From Ancylostoma caninum (Eukaryota > Nematoda > Chromadorea > Rhabditida > Ancylostomatidae), in contig JBAJFG010000248.1 of NCBI GenBank assembly GCA_037903475.1, forward strand, positions 1,054,001 to 1,118,000: a stretch of 64,000 nucleotides of DNA, written 5' to 3'. The translations under genes and the position numbers were made by a program. The notes beneath the pieces were generated by a model. That model had not been told where the DNA came from. It did no database searches and saw nothing but the letters and a program-made list of their open reading frames with translations. Positions 35,728 through 47,916 of this stretch are shown here, piece after piece (within the stretch, counting starts at the first letter, position 1; the number at the start of each line of letters is the position of its first letter).

Positions 35728-36476
35728 AGGCAGCACCCACGGAAATTTTCATGTCTGAGATTCTGATCGTTTTCGAACCATAGCAATAGTCCTAACAATT
35801 CGACGAAGAAAGTAGCGCGGAATACTCAACCGTTTCTACAATATAATTAGTCGAATGTCCAAGATCCTGGATCAGCAGGATCAGCGTGGGGTCGTTCGAT
35901 CGAGTTCGGGCGGCAGCAGAGCGTCGCTGCCAGCTGATTTGGTAGGCAAACATTTCTTTTCATGATATTAAAAAGCTACATCTTAGTCCTTTGCTTTCCT
36001 TTTTTGCACTTTGTAACACAACAAATTTTTCTATTTGTTGTTTTGCAAGGAACCTTCCTCTTGAGTTACTTATGTGGCCAATTCCAACAATGTCTCATTT
36101 TCGAATTTTTGCATGGTTCTGGAATCGTTTTACAACTCGACTGTATTACTGCTATACCTTGGTCGGTCAGATGATCCTTTTCAAAGTTTGTTCTCTCCCA
36201 TAAACTCCAGAAACGCTGCAAAAATGGCCAAAATCCTCTTTCGGTCGCAAAAGAGCTGACAAGAAAGACAGCGGTATCGACTTTTTTGGATCAGTCCACA
36301 TCAAGCAGACCGCACAACTCGGCCTAACCTGCTCGAAAGCGGTGAGCTAAGCGGTTCTAGTTAACAAGAATTTCGATGGTTTCGAGTGTTTTTAGCATTG
36401 TAACAGTGTTAAGCGCACCTGATTTCCCCAAATTGTACCAAAATCTCGAGGTCGAAAATTTGCGTGGGTGCTGCCT
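35728..36476. mobile_element. 749-bp piggyBac-like MITE inserted in PLE 1 at TTAA
   Basis: TTAA at 35724-35727 and at 36477-36480. Ends are AGGCAGCACCCACG and its complement, with AAATTTTC following inside. No transposase. Removing the insert and one TTAA restores the PLE frame (IIRLK then NDLPICP), which proves both the boundaries and the target duplication. The first eight bases, AGGCAGCA, match the palindromic element at 5971. Confidence 0.93.
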
Positions 36477-36593
36477 TTAAGAATGATCTACCCATCTGCC
36501 CCATACTCTATACCCTCATCAAAACTCACAAACCTCTCAGTGTGGGACTTGCCTCTAATTACCCTCACGATTACAAATCCAGAACTATAATTA

Positions 36594-37019
36594 GTGGAAC
36601 GGGTGGCCCAACAGATAGGACTTCTTGTGCTTAACAATATCCTTGTCCAACTGCTGAAACATGTCCCCGCGCGTCTTTCGAACACGAACATGTTCCTTGA
36701 CCACCTGCGGAACGCACGATTCGAACGAGAGTGCACCATAGAGTCTTTCGACGTGACCTCCCTTCACACCAACATTCCGAACGAGGCGGCATTACGAGCT
36801 ATGCATGAGCTCCTCACAGAACACCAGTCTTCTCTTAGCATGTACGGGTTTAATATGGGGCTACTAATGAACTTACTCAGCGAATGCCTGAACTGCTCCA
36901 TTTTTCGTTGGAATGGCCACTACCACAAACAGGTTCAAGGCCTTGCAATGGGGCAAAGGCTTGCACCGGTCTTGGCCATAGTTTTTATGTCCAAAGTGGA
37001 AAAAACCATTGCTGGATAG
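36594..37019 (+). pseudogene. PLE 1 reverse transcriptase core fragment
   Basis: A 141-codon open frame covering the RT palm entry: VLNNILVQLLKHVPARLSNT, SFDVTSLHTNIP and the QGLAMGQRLAPVLA motif. It stops just before the catalytic region that would follow. The upstream part (to 36481) is in another frame. Confidence 0.8.
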
Positions 37020-37511
37020 ATAACCCATCTTGTACTGTCCATTTATAGACAATTGTTGCATAATATGTCCGACTCGGACAGAGGTGACCATATGCTTCAA
37101 TCGCCTTAACCAGCAGTTTCCTCACATTAACTTTACTAGGGAGTTACCTTTCCGCACACCCCACCCGGAAGAAGAGATCTATAACATGTATCAAACGGCT
37201 ACAAGGGTAACATCGGATACGCACGAACGAAAATGGTCACTTGGCCCACTGAATTGCTAGGTCGAGTAGGTATCCCCCTAAGCAAAGCTTCTCAAACTCG
37301 GCAGCTCATCATTCTACCCACCGGAACCAAAGCTCTGATAAAATTCCATTCTGACCTCCCTTCGTTTCAGATGAAATGAGTAACGTAATATGAAGAAGTG
37401 TTCTCAAAGCAGGTCTATAAGATGTGGTGAGGTTGTGGACATATCACCAAAAAATCTAAAACGACAGCTAGTTCGCAATCGCGCCTATGACCGCCTGTGC
37501 TCAACCCCTGA

Positions 37512-37775
37512 ATGCATTATGGCAAAAATGGTGATTGTTTGATGTCGGGAGTAATTTATCTCATCACTTGCCAGTCATGCGGCGTGGGAGAAATGGGGCG
37601 ACCGCTTTGCACTTGGATAAAAGAACATTTGCATGGGCTTAACAGATCAAGACTTTCTACCCCATTGGGAGCACATCGCAGACTACGCCACGAAAACTCT
37701 GTCATTGGAATTGGAGTCACGATCTTATCATCAGAGCCCGAGATCATAGCGCGTAAAACATTGCAAGGGTGTTGA
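37512..37775 (+). pseudogene. PLE 1 GIY-YIG endonuclease fragment
   Basis: Open frame of 87 codons. GVIYLITCQSCGVGEMGRPL is the GIY-YIG fold with a degraded YIG (GVGE in place of YIGE), then WIKEHLHGL. Because the YIG motif is damaged, cleavage activity is unlikely. Confidence 0.78.
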
Positions 37776-38092
37776 ATTGCCGCCAAGTGTCCCAAAATGA
37801 ATAGAAAAGATGAGTGTATTGCAATCACACAAGAACTAGTCTTGTATCAGAATCTTTGCAGATTTCATCTAGGCCGATTGTTAAGATACTGCACATATAA
37901 AGTCACTGAGAGTACGGTCTCACCATTAGCGGTCTGTGTCGTGGCAACATCGGCGACAGATGAGGTCAGTACTTCCCAGCCTACTTCCGAGCCTATATTC
38001 CATTGTTGTTCTTGGTTTGTTCACTGATTGAATGACGTCTGTATAAGTACGGGGCGTTTGGAGGGATAGGCCTTCTGTACTATGGACTACTT

Positions 38093-38145
38093 CAGGCTCT
38101 GATGAAGACTAGTTCGCCGAAACGTAGGCCTGTTGGAGGAATAAA
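38093..38145 (+). ncRNA. Hammerhead-ribozyme-like motif at the PLE 1 3' end
   Basis: CAGGCT, CTGATGA (consensus core), a short presumptive stem II, GAAAC, GT, then AGGCCTG that pairs with the leading CAGGCT. AATAAA at 38140. Stem II pairing is poor in this copy. Confidence 0.5.
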
Positions 38146-38724
38146 GCAAGTTACCAATCCTGGTCAGAAACAGCTCTAGTAAACAGTGTGCAAGTTGAAA
38201 GAATCCAGATTATTTGAAAGTAGTGATTGTTGCTTTCCGTAATTAGTAGTAAATGCAGTATTTATGAGAGGCAAATAAGGAGCTGAAAATCGGTTCTAAC
38301 TGATTTCCTTCTATTCTACTCACTGCTCAAATCAATATGTATAGTGTAGAGTAGGTCTTGATGTCGCACATCAACGATCTGCATTATTTCCACAGTAAAG
38401 CAAGAAGAATATAGAGAAATGAAAGACACCGCAACTTTTTCCCCAGTTCTAATATCTGGGTTGAACTCGCGGCAGAGTATACATCTCCCACATTTGAAAG
38501 CACGAAAACGCAACTTTCTTGTTGCGCAAGGCAAATATACAATACAATCCTTGCTCGCGCTGGCCAGATCTCGACAAGATTTTTGCAGCCAAGTGAGCCC
38601 TGGCTGTGGCGGTGACCGCTTAACAGCCCACTGTAATTAGCGCAGCAACCAACAAAGGTACGATAACGACGCATGAATCCACCCTTGCCGGGAGCTGATC
38701 TTGAATCTTTTTGAACAGCATTCT

Positions 38725-38905
38725 CCAAATTCTAGGGCACCCCTTGGTCATTACTCTAGTTTTCCTGACAGTGCCCTACTTTTCTTGGTTCTTCTGCTAA
38801 GTACAAGGGAGCAGCCAGGAGGTCACCATCACTTTCGACGCTCCACCCACTGTTCAAATCCCGCCGAGCTCTCCAAATAGCAAGCCACGGGACCATGGCC
38901 ATATA
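38725..38905 (-). repeat. Left arm of a long inverted repeat
   Basis: Its reverse complement (GCTATTTGGAGAGCTCGGCG, GGCTGCTCCCTTGTA, GCACTGTCAGGAAAAC) matches 40675-40865 over about 180 bases with clear but imperfect identity. About 1.8 kb of AT-rich sequence separates the arms. Confidence 0.75.
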
Positions 38906-40674
38906 GCAGTAGCGGATGAGCACGCTGACAACCACGACTCAGAAAGAGGACTTTTCTAAAAGCTGAAAAATGCGTTTCATAATTGAAGATCGTCCAACTT
39001 TGAAATAAAAAAAGACGCATTGTTTCTATAGCAAAATGGACAAAATGTGTACTATTCGAAGCGAATCTTCCTCTGTTCCTAGAAACCGACCCTATAAGAA
39101 AGCTTGAATATAGCGCACGCAAAGGGGCACTGCGCGAACTCTCTTGTGTATGGCTGAATTTTTTTCCCAAATCAAGCACCCAATTTTGAGAAATTTTCAA
39201 ACCTGTGTGGTGAGTTCAACATGTCCAGCGGAAGAAACACTTTGTTTCCCTTGCAGAAATAATTGTAGGGTCAAGAGAAGATTTTGGGTTTACCTAAGAA
39301 TAGGTGTCTAAAATAAAGAAAAGAAGAGTTCCTGAGTTAATTCTCACTCAGGCTTACATTTTAGGTGGCATCTCTAAGTGCTTTCAAGAAGTAGTTTTGT
39401 TCCTCAGTCGTGCAATTACTTCTGCTCCCAAAAGCCTTCTACATACTACCTAGAAAACTGTTCTCAAATCTGAAAGAAAGGTGGATGTTCAGAAATCTTT
39501 CTGAATTTCACCTTAGATGACATCTTCGCACATGGTTTAAATTTTTTTCTCTTTCTTCCTCTTTTTGAAAATTCTCCGCAGAAGTTCAAGAGAAAATTTT
39601 GTGCTAATGCTCATTTACCACTACGAAAACGATATTTGGCAAAAATATGCATCTATCACAATAAAATAGGTTATCACAAAGATTTTCAGAATGTACTTAA
39701 CAAGCAGTGTCACTAACCCAGAAACAAGTGCACAGGGTAACTCATCCAATCCAAACACTAAATTACAGACAGTTTTACATGTTTCTCATGGAGTGTGTAT
39801 ATACCAACTATGCAAAAGCATTCGGCAAACATTTTGGAATAGAACTTTCTTTTTTATTATCTTTGTGATAACCTAGTTGATGAGATAGACGTGTATTTTT
39901 GTCAAAAAATATCGCCTTTTTTGCAAAACATGTCTATCCAGAAAAAAATTCTGGGCTGACAATTTCCAATCACCTGTCTTTACCATTTCTTATTGATTTT
40001 TTGTTGCTAATTGAACGTCTACATTGGCGAAGGTCAGATGTGATGGATATATAGATATTCTGCAAATACGTAAGTTGGCCGAAGGCGTTATACAATGTCG
40101 TTAGATCGCCACAGAATGGCTGTTTTCGATTATATTGCTTTCTTCAAAGCCAAAGACTCTGTAGATGAACAAACTGTCAAGGTTTGCTCGAAAATATGTA
40201 AAAATGTCAATTTCCAAACCAATAAATGACTCCGCACATGAAAAGTCTATTTCTTTGTTGCCCATCTCGCCTACATATCAGCTATCTATTTAGTACATAA
40301 TTACATCCGAAGTATGAGCACAATTCTATGTTAATGGGATGATCACGGCAGAAATTAGTTTCACATCAATATCCCATTGATGTGAAAGCTGCTTTCAATG
40401 AATACATTGAATACATTGGAGGGTTGAATTCGTAACAAGTGGATTTGAAGTTTGCAAAAAAAGGAATGGTGAAAAAAAAAAGAATGTGAAACAGAAATTA
40501 TAATACACTGCAACAGAAACGGTGTATAGAATTCATCTTAGGAATCCAATCATTGTACTTGAAAAAGATTTCTTGTTCTCCGAGATACCAGCATGAGCAC
40601 AGGCGCAGGATGGCATCGGGGCCTGTATTGACGGATGTTTACCTTGAATTAAATCTTTTTCCTAGCCATGAATG
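38906..40674. other. AT-rich interior between inverted arms
   Basis: No coding signal or known motif. Possibly the interior of a large non-autonomous element, or two unrelated copies facing each other. Confidence 0.35.
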
Positions 40675-40865
40675 CACTGCTATGCGGTCCCGGTCGTGTG
40701 ACTTGCTATTTGGAGAGCTCTGCGGGATTTGAGCAGTGGGCGGAGCGTCGACAGCGATGGTGAGCTCCTGGCTGCTCCCTTGTAATCAGCAGATCAGCCA
40801 GGAAAAGCAGGACACTGTCAGAAAAACCGGGGCAATGACCCAAGGGGTACCCTAGATTTGGAGAC
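40675..40865 (+). repeat. Right arm of the long inverted repeat
   Basis: GACTTGCTATTTGGAGAGCT, GGCTGCTCCCTTGTAATC and GGACACTGTCAGAAAAAC match the 38725-38905 arm in opposite orientation. Confidence 0.75.
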
Positions 40866-41193
40866 TGGTGTTCAAAAAGTCTCGCACCCTAGAGTCCACC
40901 CATGCCCTATATTCTGGAGAATGTAGGGCATTGGTGTTCAAGATGTCACGCACCCATCTCTTGTCTTTGTCTCAAATTCTCATTGAGCAGAATGGTTCCT
41001 CACTATATTTTGGGTGGCTCACGTGAAATAACCACAGACACTGCGATTAAACTTTGTTCTTTGTCGACGTGAGTATGCGGAGACACGTCAGGCCACTTCT
41101 CCATCCTACATATGTCTTTCTCTATTTTTGAGCCGTACTGTTTCAAGGTATGGTACAGTAAAAATTGCAAAGTTCACGTCAATGAATATAATA

Positions 41194-42487
41194 TTAGGTA
41201 TGTGAAGAAGTTTCCGCCCTCTAGCGATGAGTGGTTATATCGTTGGCTATCCTTGCAAATACTCTGTAAATCCTACTTCATTTTGTTGCTTTGACATTTG
41301 TCAATAATATTTAGTACATATTTGTTTCGATTTATATCAACATCATTGTGTTTTATGGCGATAATCATGCCGATATTTGAGCCAAGTAAGCGTCATTTGC
41401 GCGAAGCACTCCTTTTCTGCTTCAATTTGAAGGAAGCTGCTGCCGAATCTTGCCGAATGCTCATGGAAGCTTATGGGGACCATGCTCCATCAGAAACAAC
41501 ATGCAATGAATGGTTCCGACGCTTTAGTGGTGGTGATTTCGATGTTGGAGACAAGCAACGCAGTGGAAGGCCGAAAGTTTTTGAAGACAAAGAACTTCAA
41601 TCATTAATTGATGAAGATCCACGCCAAACACAAGAAGAGGTTGCCAACTCTTTAAATCTTGATAGATCCGACATTTCCAAGCGTCTCAAAGCCATGGGAA
41701 AGGTTTATAAGGAAAGCAGATGGGTACCATACGACTTGACAGAACGCGACATGGAAAGAAGAAAAACCATCTGTGGAATGTTGCTTGACAAACAAAAAAG
41801 GAAGGGATTTCTGCATCGTATCGTTACTGGAGACGAAAAGTGGATCTATTTCGATAATCCGAAGCGCCGGAAAGCTCTTTGCGACCGTGGCCAACCATCA
41901 CAATCGACGCCAAAGCGCAATATCCATGGGAAGAAGGCAATGCTGTGTATCTGGTGGGACCAGAAGGGAGTCATCTATCATGAGCTGCTTAAACCAGGCC
42001 AGACGATCACGGGCGATCTCTATAAAGAGGAAATGATTCGTTTGAGCAGAGCATTGCACCAGAAACGGCCGGAACACGAGACGAGGCAGCACAAAGTCAT
42101 TTGGCTGCATGACAATGCTCGTCCACATGTTACAAAAGCAGGTGAAGGAGACGCTTGAAGCACTTCGCTGGGATGTGCTACCACATGCGGCTTGTTCGCC
42201 AGACTGTGCTCCACAAGACTACTATTTGTTTCGGTCGACGGCCCACGGGCTTTCCGAGCAGCACTTCCAGTCTTTCGGAGACGTCGAAAAATGGATGAGG
42301 GAATGGATCGAGTCGAAGGACGAGGCCTTCTACCACCGCGGCATCCGTCTCCTCCCAGAAAGATGGGCAAAGGTTATAGCTAACGATGGCCAGTACTTTG
42401 ATTGATCTATCTGTTTCTTTTCTATTTTGAAAAAAAAAAACACTCAATTTCGCTCAAAAAAGGGCGGAAACTTTTTCACATACCTAA
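41194..42487 (+). mobile_element. Mariner transposon, cecropia/Hsmar1-like (hookworm bandit type)
   Basis: TTAGGTATGTGAAGAAGTTT at the left and its complement (TTAGGTATGTGAAAAAGTTT) at the right are the terminal inverted repeats. TA flanks both sides (41192-41193 and 42488-42489). Length 1294 bp, the usual mariner size, with one transposase gene inside. Known: the bandit mariner of Ancylostoma caninum is close to human Hsmar1. The assignment to that lineage is my inference from protein recall. Confidence 0.92.
41355..42405 (+). pseudogene. Mariner transposase, D,D34D, broken by one inserted base
   Basis: From ATG at 41355 (an upstream in-frame ATG at 41298 also exists). An N-terminal HTH pair (EALLFCFNLKEAAAESCRML, then NLDRSDISKRLKAMGKV and the WVPYDL linker) leads into the DDE core. 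First Asp in TGDEKW (41832-41834), second in HDNARPH (42111-42113), third in SPDCAPQD (42217-42219). The spacing is 34 residues once the frame is corrected. One extra base near 42138 (in TTACAAAAGCAGGTG) throws the frame into a stop at 42158. The remaining C-terminus (LPERWAKVIANDGQYFD, stop at 42405) is intact in the next frame. All catalytic residues are kept, so the inactivation looks recent. Confidence 0.92.
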
Positions 42488-42489
42488 TA

Positions 42490-44640
42490 GAAAAGGATCC
42501 CCAGTAATAAGTCATTCTCAAATCTAGTTGACAACGGCATAACAAGCGAATTAGAAACTCTGTTCTAACCATCACTAATGACTATTACTTTTTATGCCTT
42601 TTAGGATCGCATGGCAACGGAAACGAGGGATTTTCAGAAACTGGATTTTAATCACAGTGATTTGAAATTCTTGGTTAATCTGAATAATAAATAGCCAACT
42701 TAACAGCATCACCATTCTCGCTCCAACCCTCACCTCAACTCCTCTATTTAAGCTACAAGTTTCGTTTATACCATGATGTACCACCGTCCCTCTTTGCTGT
42801 ATTGGGGAAATTAAAAATACTCCTCGTTTTCTCAACATACAAGTTCTATTCTTTTCTACTACAAGTAAGGTACATTTAGGAAATACCCGAAGAAGATTAA
42901 AAACACAGTGACGCCAAATTTTTCATGACCTAGATTATAATCAAAATAAAAGTGGAAATAAAGTGTAGAATAATCCCAAATATATTGAAAATTCTATCCT
43001 CCTGAGTGACGGAGGTCAGCAATAAGAGGTTGAGTAAAGAAATCAGGTTCTCGACTTTTCTTCCTCAAAGTCTGAAATCTTCTTCCAAAAAGGGTTCCTT
43101 CTATTTTAATGAGAGGTTCCAGCGACCGACAAGCGACGACTATGGTTCCTAGGGATTGCAGTTCTCAGTGTCCGTCCCGGCATATTTTCATAATAAATGA
43201 GCTTGAAATTTGCGAAAACTGTACCTTTGCAACTTCATATTTGTTTATAAAAATGATGTTGTAGAACTCGTCGAAAAAATCTTGTAGGTATCCACCGACG
43301 AATTTTCACATTTCTTAATACGTAATTATGTGTCAGTCAACATTGGTTCCACTCCACATGCTAACGACAGGAGCGCTGTACAAGAATTCTCGTGCGCGAA
43401 GTTAGCTCAATGAGCTCTCCACGTATCCCAACTTTCAGCAAGCTGTAGGAATAGAAACGTAAATACGAAACAAGGAGTTCCCTAGACCTTTTTGTGGACT
43501 GCTCAATGTTTGTACTCTGCATGATTTGCAATAGATTGGCACTTCCTTGGATGTATGAATTTCGGAGCGCTAGCAGTTCCGTCTTGCTCAGACAAACCCT
43601 CGCTCGGTGTGGCACTTTGTGCAGTTTCGCAAATCTGGCCGCTCAAAATGTTTGTTTGACCTACCACATTACGTCGCCAATATTGCACCAAACTACTAGC
43701 CGATAATCCACGCATACGATACAGGTGGTTTTTTGGCGACCGATAGCCTGGCGGCGCATGATTAAATAATGAAAAAATACCATTTCAATCCGAAACTGCC
43801 TACGTAAAACAGATGAGTACTTCATGAATTGCCTCTGTCTATGTTGTCGTCTGAATTTCCTATTTGGAATTCTTTTATAGGATCTTGGAACAAGCCTTAA
43901 TATTTTCTAGTAACTACATTTCTGTAACTACATTTCTCTCAATGCAAACTTGTCTGAAATATGAGCTATTTAGCACACGATCTATTTGCGTTTTCGGGTG
44001 AATCTAAAAAAGTGCGATGAGATTCCGCTGAAAAAATGTGTCGGGGCTAGCGGTAACCTTTCTGTACACGAACAGGGGTTTTTTTGCGGCCACATGCGAC
44101 CCTCTACAGAAAACAATTCAATGTGGACCGAACCCGCTATTCTCTACGGCAGATCTTTCCGATATGTTTGAAGGAGATGGGGTTGCAATTCCATAAGCAG
44201 TTTTGTTTTCACAATGTCAATGTGCATAATGGAATGCAAGACTTTTGCGGGTCAAGAGATGCATCTGAGCAACGCCTAAGATTTGTTAGACTCTATCCAA
44301 TGGCGCACATCGAGAAAATGAGTGAGAAAAGGCAAAGCGCCACTTTTGATATCATGATTTCAGTAGAAAACCTCCGAAGTTGACGGAGTAGAGACCACTC
44401 AGACTTCAATTCTACTGACAGTCATGTTGTCCGTGAAAAACTGAAGCTTGCGCATTATGGAGTTAATCAAAACTCGACTAATAAGATAAAATCGACCAAC
44501 ACAGAGTGATGAACACCTCCACGCGTGACGATACCAAAAATAGTACCACCATGAGTCCCACCTTAGGTCGCTTCATCACGTACTCCTAGTTACAGCACTA
44601 GCGGTTTCGTTTCTTGAAGACGAGCTTCAAGCAGGTCTGC
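42490..44640. other. Intergenic, nothing recognised
   Basis: AT-rich, with only short scattered ORFs on both strands. No transposon ends or exon motifs were found. Confidence 0.4.
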
Positions 44641-44869
44641 CCTCTGACTGTGCTACGTATCTGCGTCAGGTTTCAAAATCAATGATAACATGCAAAAATT
44701 CCTCTTTGTCACTTTTGAGTCTGCTGATGTACATTCATGATTCGGGTTGGCAAAGACGCATCTATAGTCACACCTAAATCACACACTTTCTGCTGCACCC
44801 ATAATGGAATATCATATTCGGTATTCGACGTTATTTTACTCAACTTCAGCACCTGACTTTTAGACACAT

Positions 44870-45424
44870 TTATCCTAATTTTCCACTTGTTAGCCATTTT
44901 AATATTGGTTCGACCGCAAGCTTCAGTTTTTCACGGACAACATGACTGTCAGTAGAATTGAAGGCTGCATAGATTTTCATATCATCAGCATGTGCTGCAA
45001 TCTTGATTCTAGGGTCGGTTTTCAGGGCATCCGGGAGATCCGTAGTGTAAATGTTAAAAAATATCGGAGAAAGTACGCTGCCCTGAGGTACCCCCGAAAA
45101 GCAGGGCTTTCTCGAGGAAGTCATTTCATCGAAACGTACGGAAAATTCTCCGCTGTCTAGGTGGGACGCGAATCTTAGGAGGTTTTTGCCCCTTATCCCG
45201 ATACTTTCAAGTTTAGCAATGAGACTGATGTTGTCTACTGTATCAAAAGCCTTACTGAGATCAAGGTAAACGACTTCTACGGATTTACCATCGCTCAATG
45301 CCTCTATCCAATCTCGAGAACACTGAATTAATTGAGTGGAGGTGGAGCACCCTGGAAGAAAGCCAAATTGCTCCTCTGGGATACAATTTATTTTTTGGGT
45401 CCATTCCAGGATGATTTTTGCCAT
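44870..45424 (-). pseudogene. LINE C reverse transcriptase core fragment
   Basis: 184-codon frame with EEQFGFLPGCSTSTQLIQ, VVYLDLSKAFDTVD, SGVPQGSVLSPIFFNIY and the catalytic HADD (first residue changed from the usual F or Y). It terminates early, and the C-terminal continuation (KWKIRINVSKSQVLKL, 44709-44897) is in another frame. Confidence 0.85.
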
Positions 45425-45438
45425 GATTTTTTCTATGA

Positions 45439-46578
45439 CTAGCGTTCCTTCGGGACGCTATAAAGTGGGGTGTTGCAGCCACTTGAGGTATGTGCAAAAG
45501 CTTCACAAAAGTGAAATGCTTGGAAATCAACAAAAAAGCAAAACTAATCATTAGCTGAGCTCAAATACAAAATTCTCCTTATGAGTTGCGTATACTCAAC
45601 GGGTCTGGCCGCCTCGCCAACATCGGCCTTCGAGTCTTCTCGCCATTCTAGCGTTGCTTGCAAATTCTTAGTCCCGCACCTACATTCATGTGAAGCTCAT
45701 TGCCGATGCACTGATAATACCTACTCTTTTTTGTCACATTTCTTACATGCCTATGGACCTGTTATGAACAGCCAACAGAGAGGAAGAAGAGATGGTAAGA
45801 CACGAGTGAGCGCGTAGCGTGCCCCTACTCCACCGGCAGATGTGCATCTTAGCGTTTTCTCTACTATTGAGCCACAGTGAGCCATTTTTCATCTCTGCAC
45901 CCGTATCCTGGCGCTTATCCCACTGTTGGGCCAGAGCAGACCCATCCTCCATTTGTGGATCTGTATCCTGGCGTTCTTCCCACTACTGGGCCAGCGCAGA
46001 CCCGATCCATCGGTGGGACTCGTATCCCGGCGCTTTCCCCACTAATCGGCCCCTTGCGGACTCAGTCTCATCCGTGGACCCATGTCCTGGCGCTTTCTCC
46101 ACTACTGGGCCACGGCGGACCCTTTCTCCATCAAAGAGAGGTGCGCAAGGATCATATCCCAAGTGAGGACACCTAGTGAATCTTTCGATACATCCTCCAT
46201 GGTATGCACACTTCTTTTCGAAGTGGGTATCGTCCACTGTTCCAAAGCTGAGTGAAGTCAACAACAAAGCTCTGGCAGAGGGGCGACTCTGCTCCGTACA
46301 TTGCTGCTACGCATCGTCAAATCGTTGTAAACACTGTCTCGCCCGGAGGGCTCGAGACCGCTAGCCGCTGGTCCCGCCGCGAAATCCCAAATGCGCCGAC
46401 TTCCACTACGTCTATGTACCTATGACGAAACATCGGCCGAATGCCCCATCAGCTTCGCATCCTCGCGAGGCACAGTCTATAACTGAGTCTCACCGCGAGC
46501 GCATGCGATCACGTGCTAGTTCCCCTACGTTTGCGCTCTAGAAAATTTTGTTGCACTACCATGATTTATATAAGAGGA
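45439..46578 (-). mobile_element. Non-autonomous Helitron inserted in LINE C
   Basis: Minus orientation. The 5' end is TCCTCTTATATAAATC (46578 downward). The 3' end is a short GC hairpin, AGCGTCCCGAAGGAACG, followed by CTAG (45442-45439). Host bases are A before and T after. Removing it joins PCK to IIEKIMAK of the LINE RT in frame, proving both ends. Known: Helitrons begin TC, end CTRR after a hairpin, and insert between A and T. The interior carries a tandem array (about 45840-46150). A second copy lies at about 56221-57414. Confidence 0.9.
45840..46150 (-). repeat. Tandem array, about 60-bp units, inside the Helitron
   Basis: Five or so units of the type GGGTCCACCGATGG, GGCCCAGTAGTGG and AACGCCAGGATAC (minus strand). 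Homologous arrays are at 48580-49020 and 56690-57170. Confidence 0.8.
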
Positions 46579-47509
46579 TTTTGCATGGCGTTGGGAGTAT
46601 GCTGATGGGTCTAAAGTCCGTTAGGAAGGTTGCGCATGCAGATTTGGGGATAGGGGTTACCATTGCCAATTTCCATAAAGAAGGGTTCTCAAGAGCGGTC
46701 ATCGGTTTTCTACTGCTTCTGATAAGGCGAATGCTCTATCGCAACATTTTTCTAGAGTTTTCAACCCGGAGGGATCTTGTTGTTTGTTAATGAATGTGAA
46801 GTCCCATTTGGAACTCCCTGATATAATGATAACATATAGTGACGTTCGGAATTTCCTAAAGAAAACAGAGGCATCGTTTTCCGTCACCTCCGATGCAACA
46901 CCTCCCTTCTTCTTCCATGAGTTCGCTGTATTTGTACAAACCATTGACACACATTTTCACAGCACAGCGAACTGGGCTTGATAATTCGAGGAACAGTCTT
47001 TTTTTTTTTGGCTGATAAGGTTCTTGATGTGGACCGGATATCTATGGAATGGAGGCTCTGGGGGAGGTACTGAAGGTACGAAGCGCCCTATCAGATTATG
47101 GATAAACTGGACAAAACGGTTGTATACATCATCAACATCAGAGTAATTTGAAAACATTTCAAACCAGTTTGTAGAGGAGAGTTCCGTACTAATCTCTTCA
47201 AAATTTGCTTTTTTTAAAATTACGACGACTCTTTGGAACGTGAGGCTGCGCCCACTCGATATGCATTGTAAACGACACAATATCATCTTAGAGGTAGGAA
47301 AATTTCACGGACTTCGATAAGGTCAGAAGAAAGTAAAACATCCAAAATCGAGGAGATTCGTGTTGGCGATTCCACTAGTTGTTCGAATCCAAGTGAAACG
47401 AAGGACTCAAGAAATTTTTTGGATACGAGAGACTTGGTGGTTTTGATCTTCCAGTCGATGTCGCTGAGATTTAGATCGCCAAGGATTGTAACCCCATCGC
47501 TGGATGAAT

Positions 47510-47788
47510 TTACATCAGCAAGTAATGAAATGAGGTTGTCATCATCCTTTGTTTTAGAGCTGGGGGACGATAGACTAATATGAATCGGTAGCGGGTCATC
47601 AGTTCAGAATATATGTCAAAAACAATTAGGTCGCATGGCAGGTGGGCCTCTATCTCTAATTTCTCAAAGCAAATTTCGTTGCGGATTAGCACGCATACTC
47701 CTCCTTCTCTTTTACCCAGACGATCTTTTCGCAACAAAGTATACGGCAAGTGCGAGCTCAATTCAGAGTCAGAAAACTTCGGACTCAA
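47510..47788 (-). pseudogene. LINE C endonuclease fragment
   Basis: RKDRLGKREGGVCVLIRNEI and a following FILVYRPP match the LINE endonuclease core. Preceded on the minus strand by a truncated ITESWL-like start. Frame breaks occur on both sides. Confidence 0.7.
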
Positions 47789-47916
47789 CCAAGATTCAGT
47801 GATAAAAACAATGCTGGATTTATGTGTGGATATCAGGTAATGAAGCTTTGGCAGTTTGTTCGTGAGACTCCTACAGTTTCAAAGTAAACAAGACATGTCA
47901 GATGATCCGTGCAAAA

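Larger units (their letters stand above)
35300..38150 (+). mobile_element. Penelope-like element 1 with nested TTAA element
   Basis: Reading left to right: SDKGGEFVVISCELDMAITK (about 35520-35580) and KSAGLHKCIIIRLK (35690-35727), then a 749-bp insert. The host resumes in frame with NDLPICPILYTLIKTHKPLS (36481-36540). Further on come GGPTDR, FDVTSLHTNIPN (36745-36785) and GLAMGQRLAPVLAIVFMSK (36940-36995) of the RT, LVRNRAYDRLC (37465) and a GIY-YIG endonuclease (37512-37775, GVIYLITCQSCG...GRPLCTWIKEHL). A hammerhead-like motif lies at 38093-38132 with AATAAA at 38140. Known: PLEs combine RT with GIY-YIG. Several frameshifts; inactive. Confidence 0.87.
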
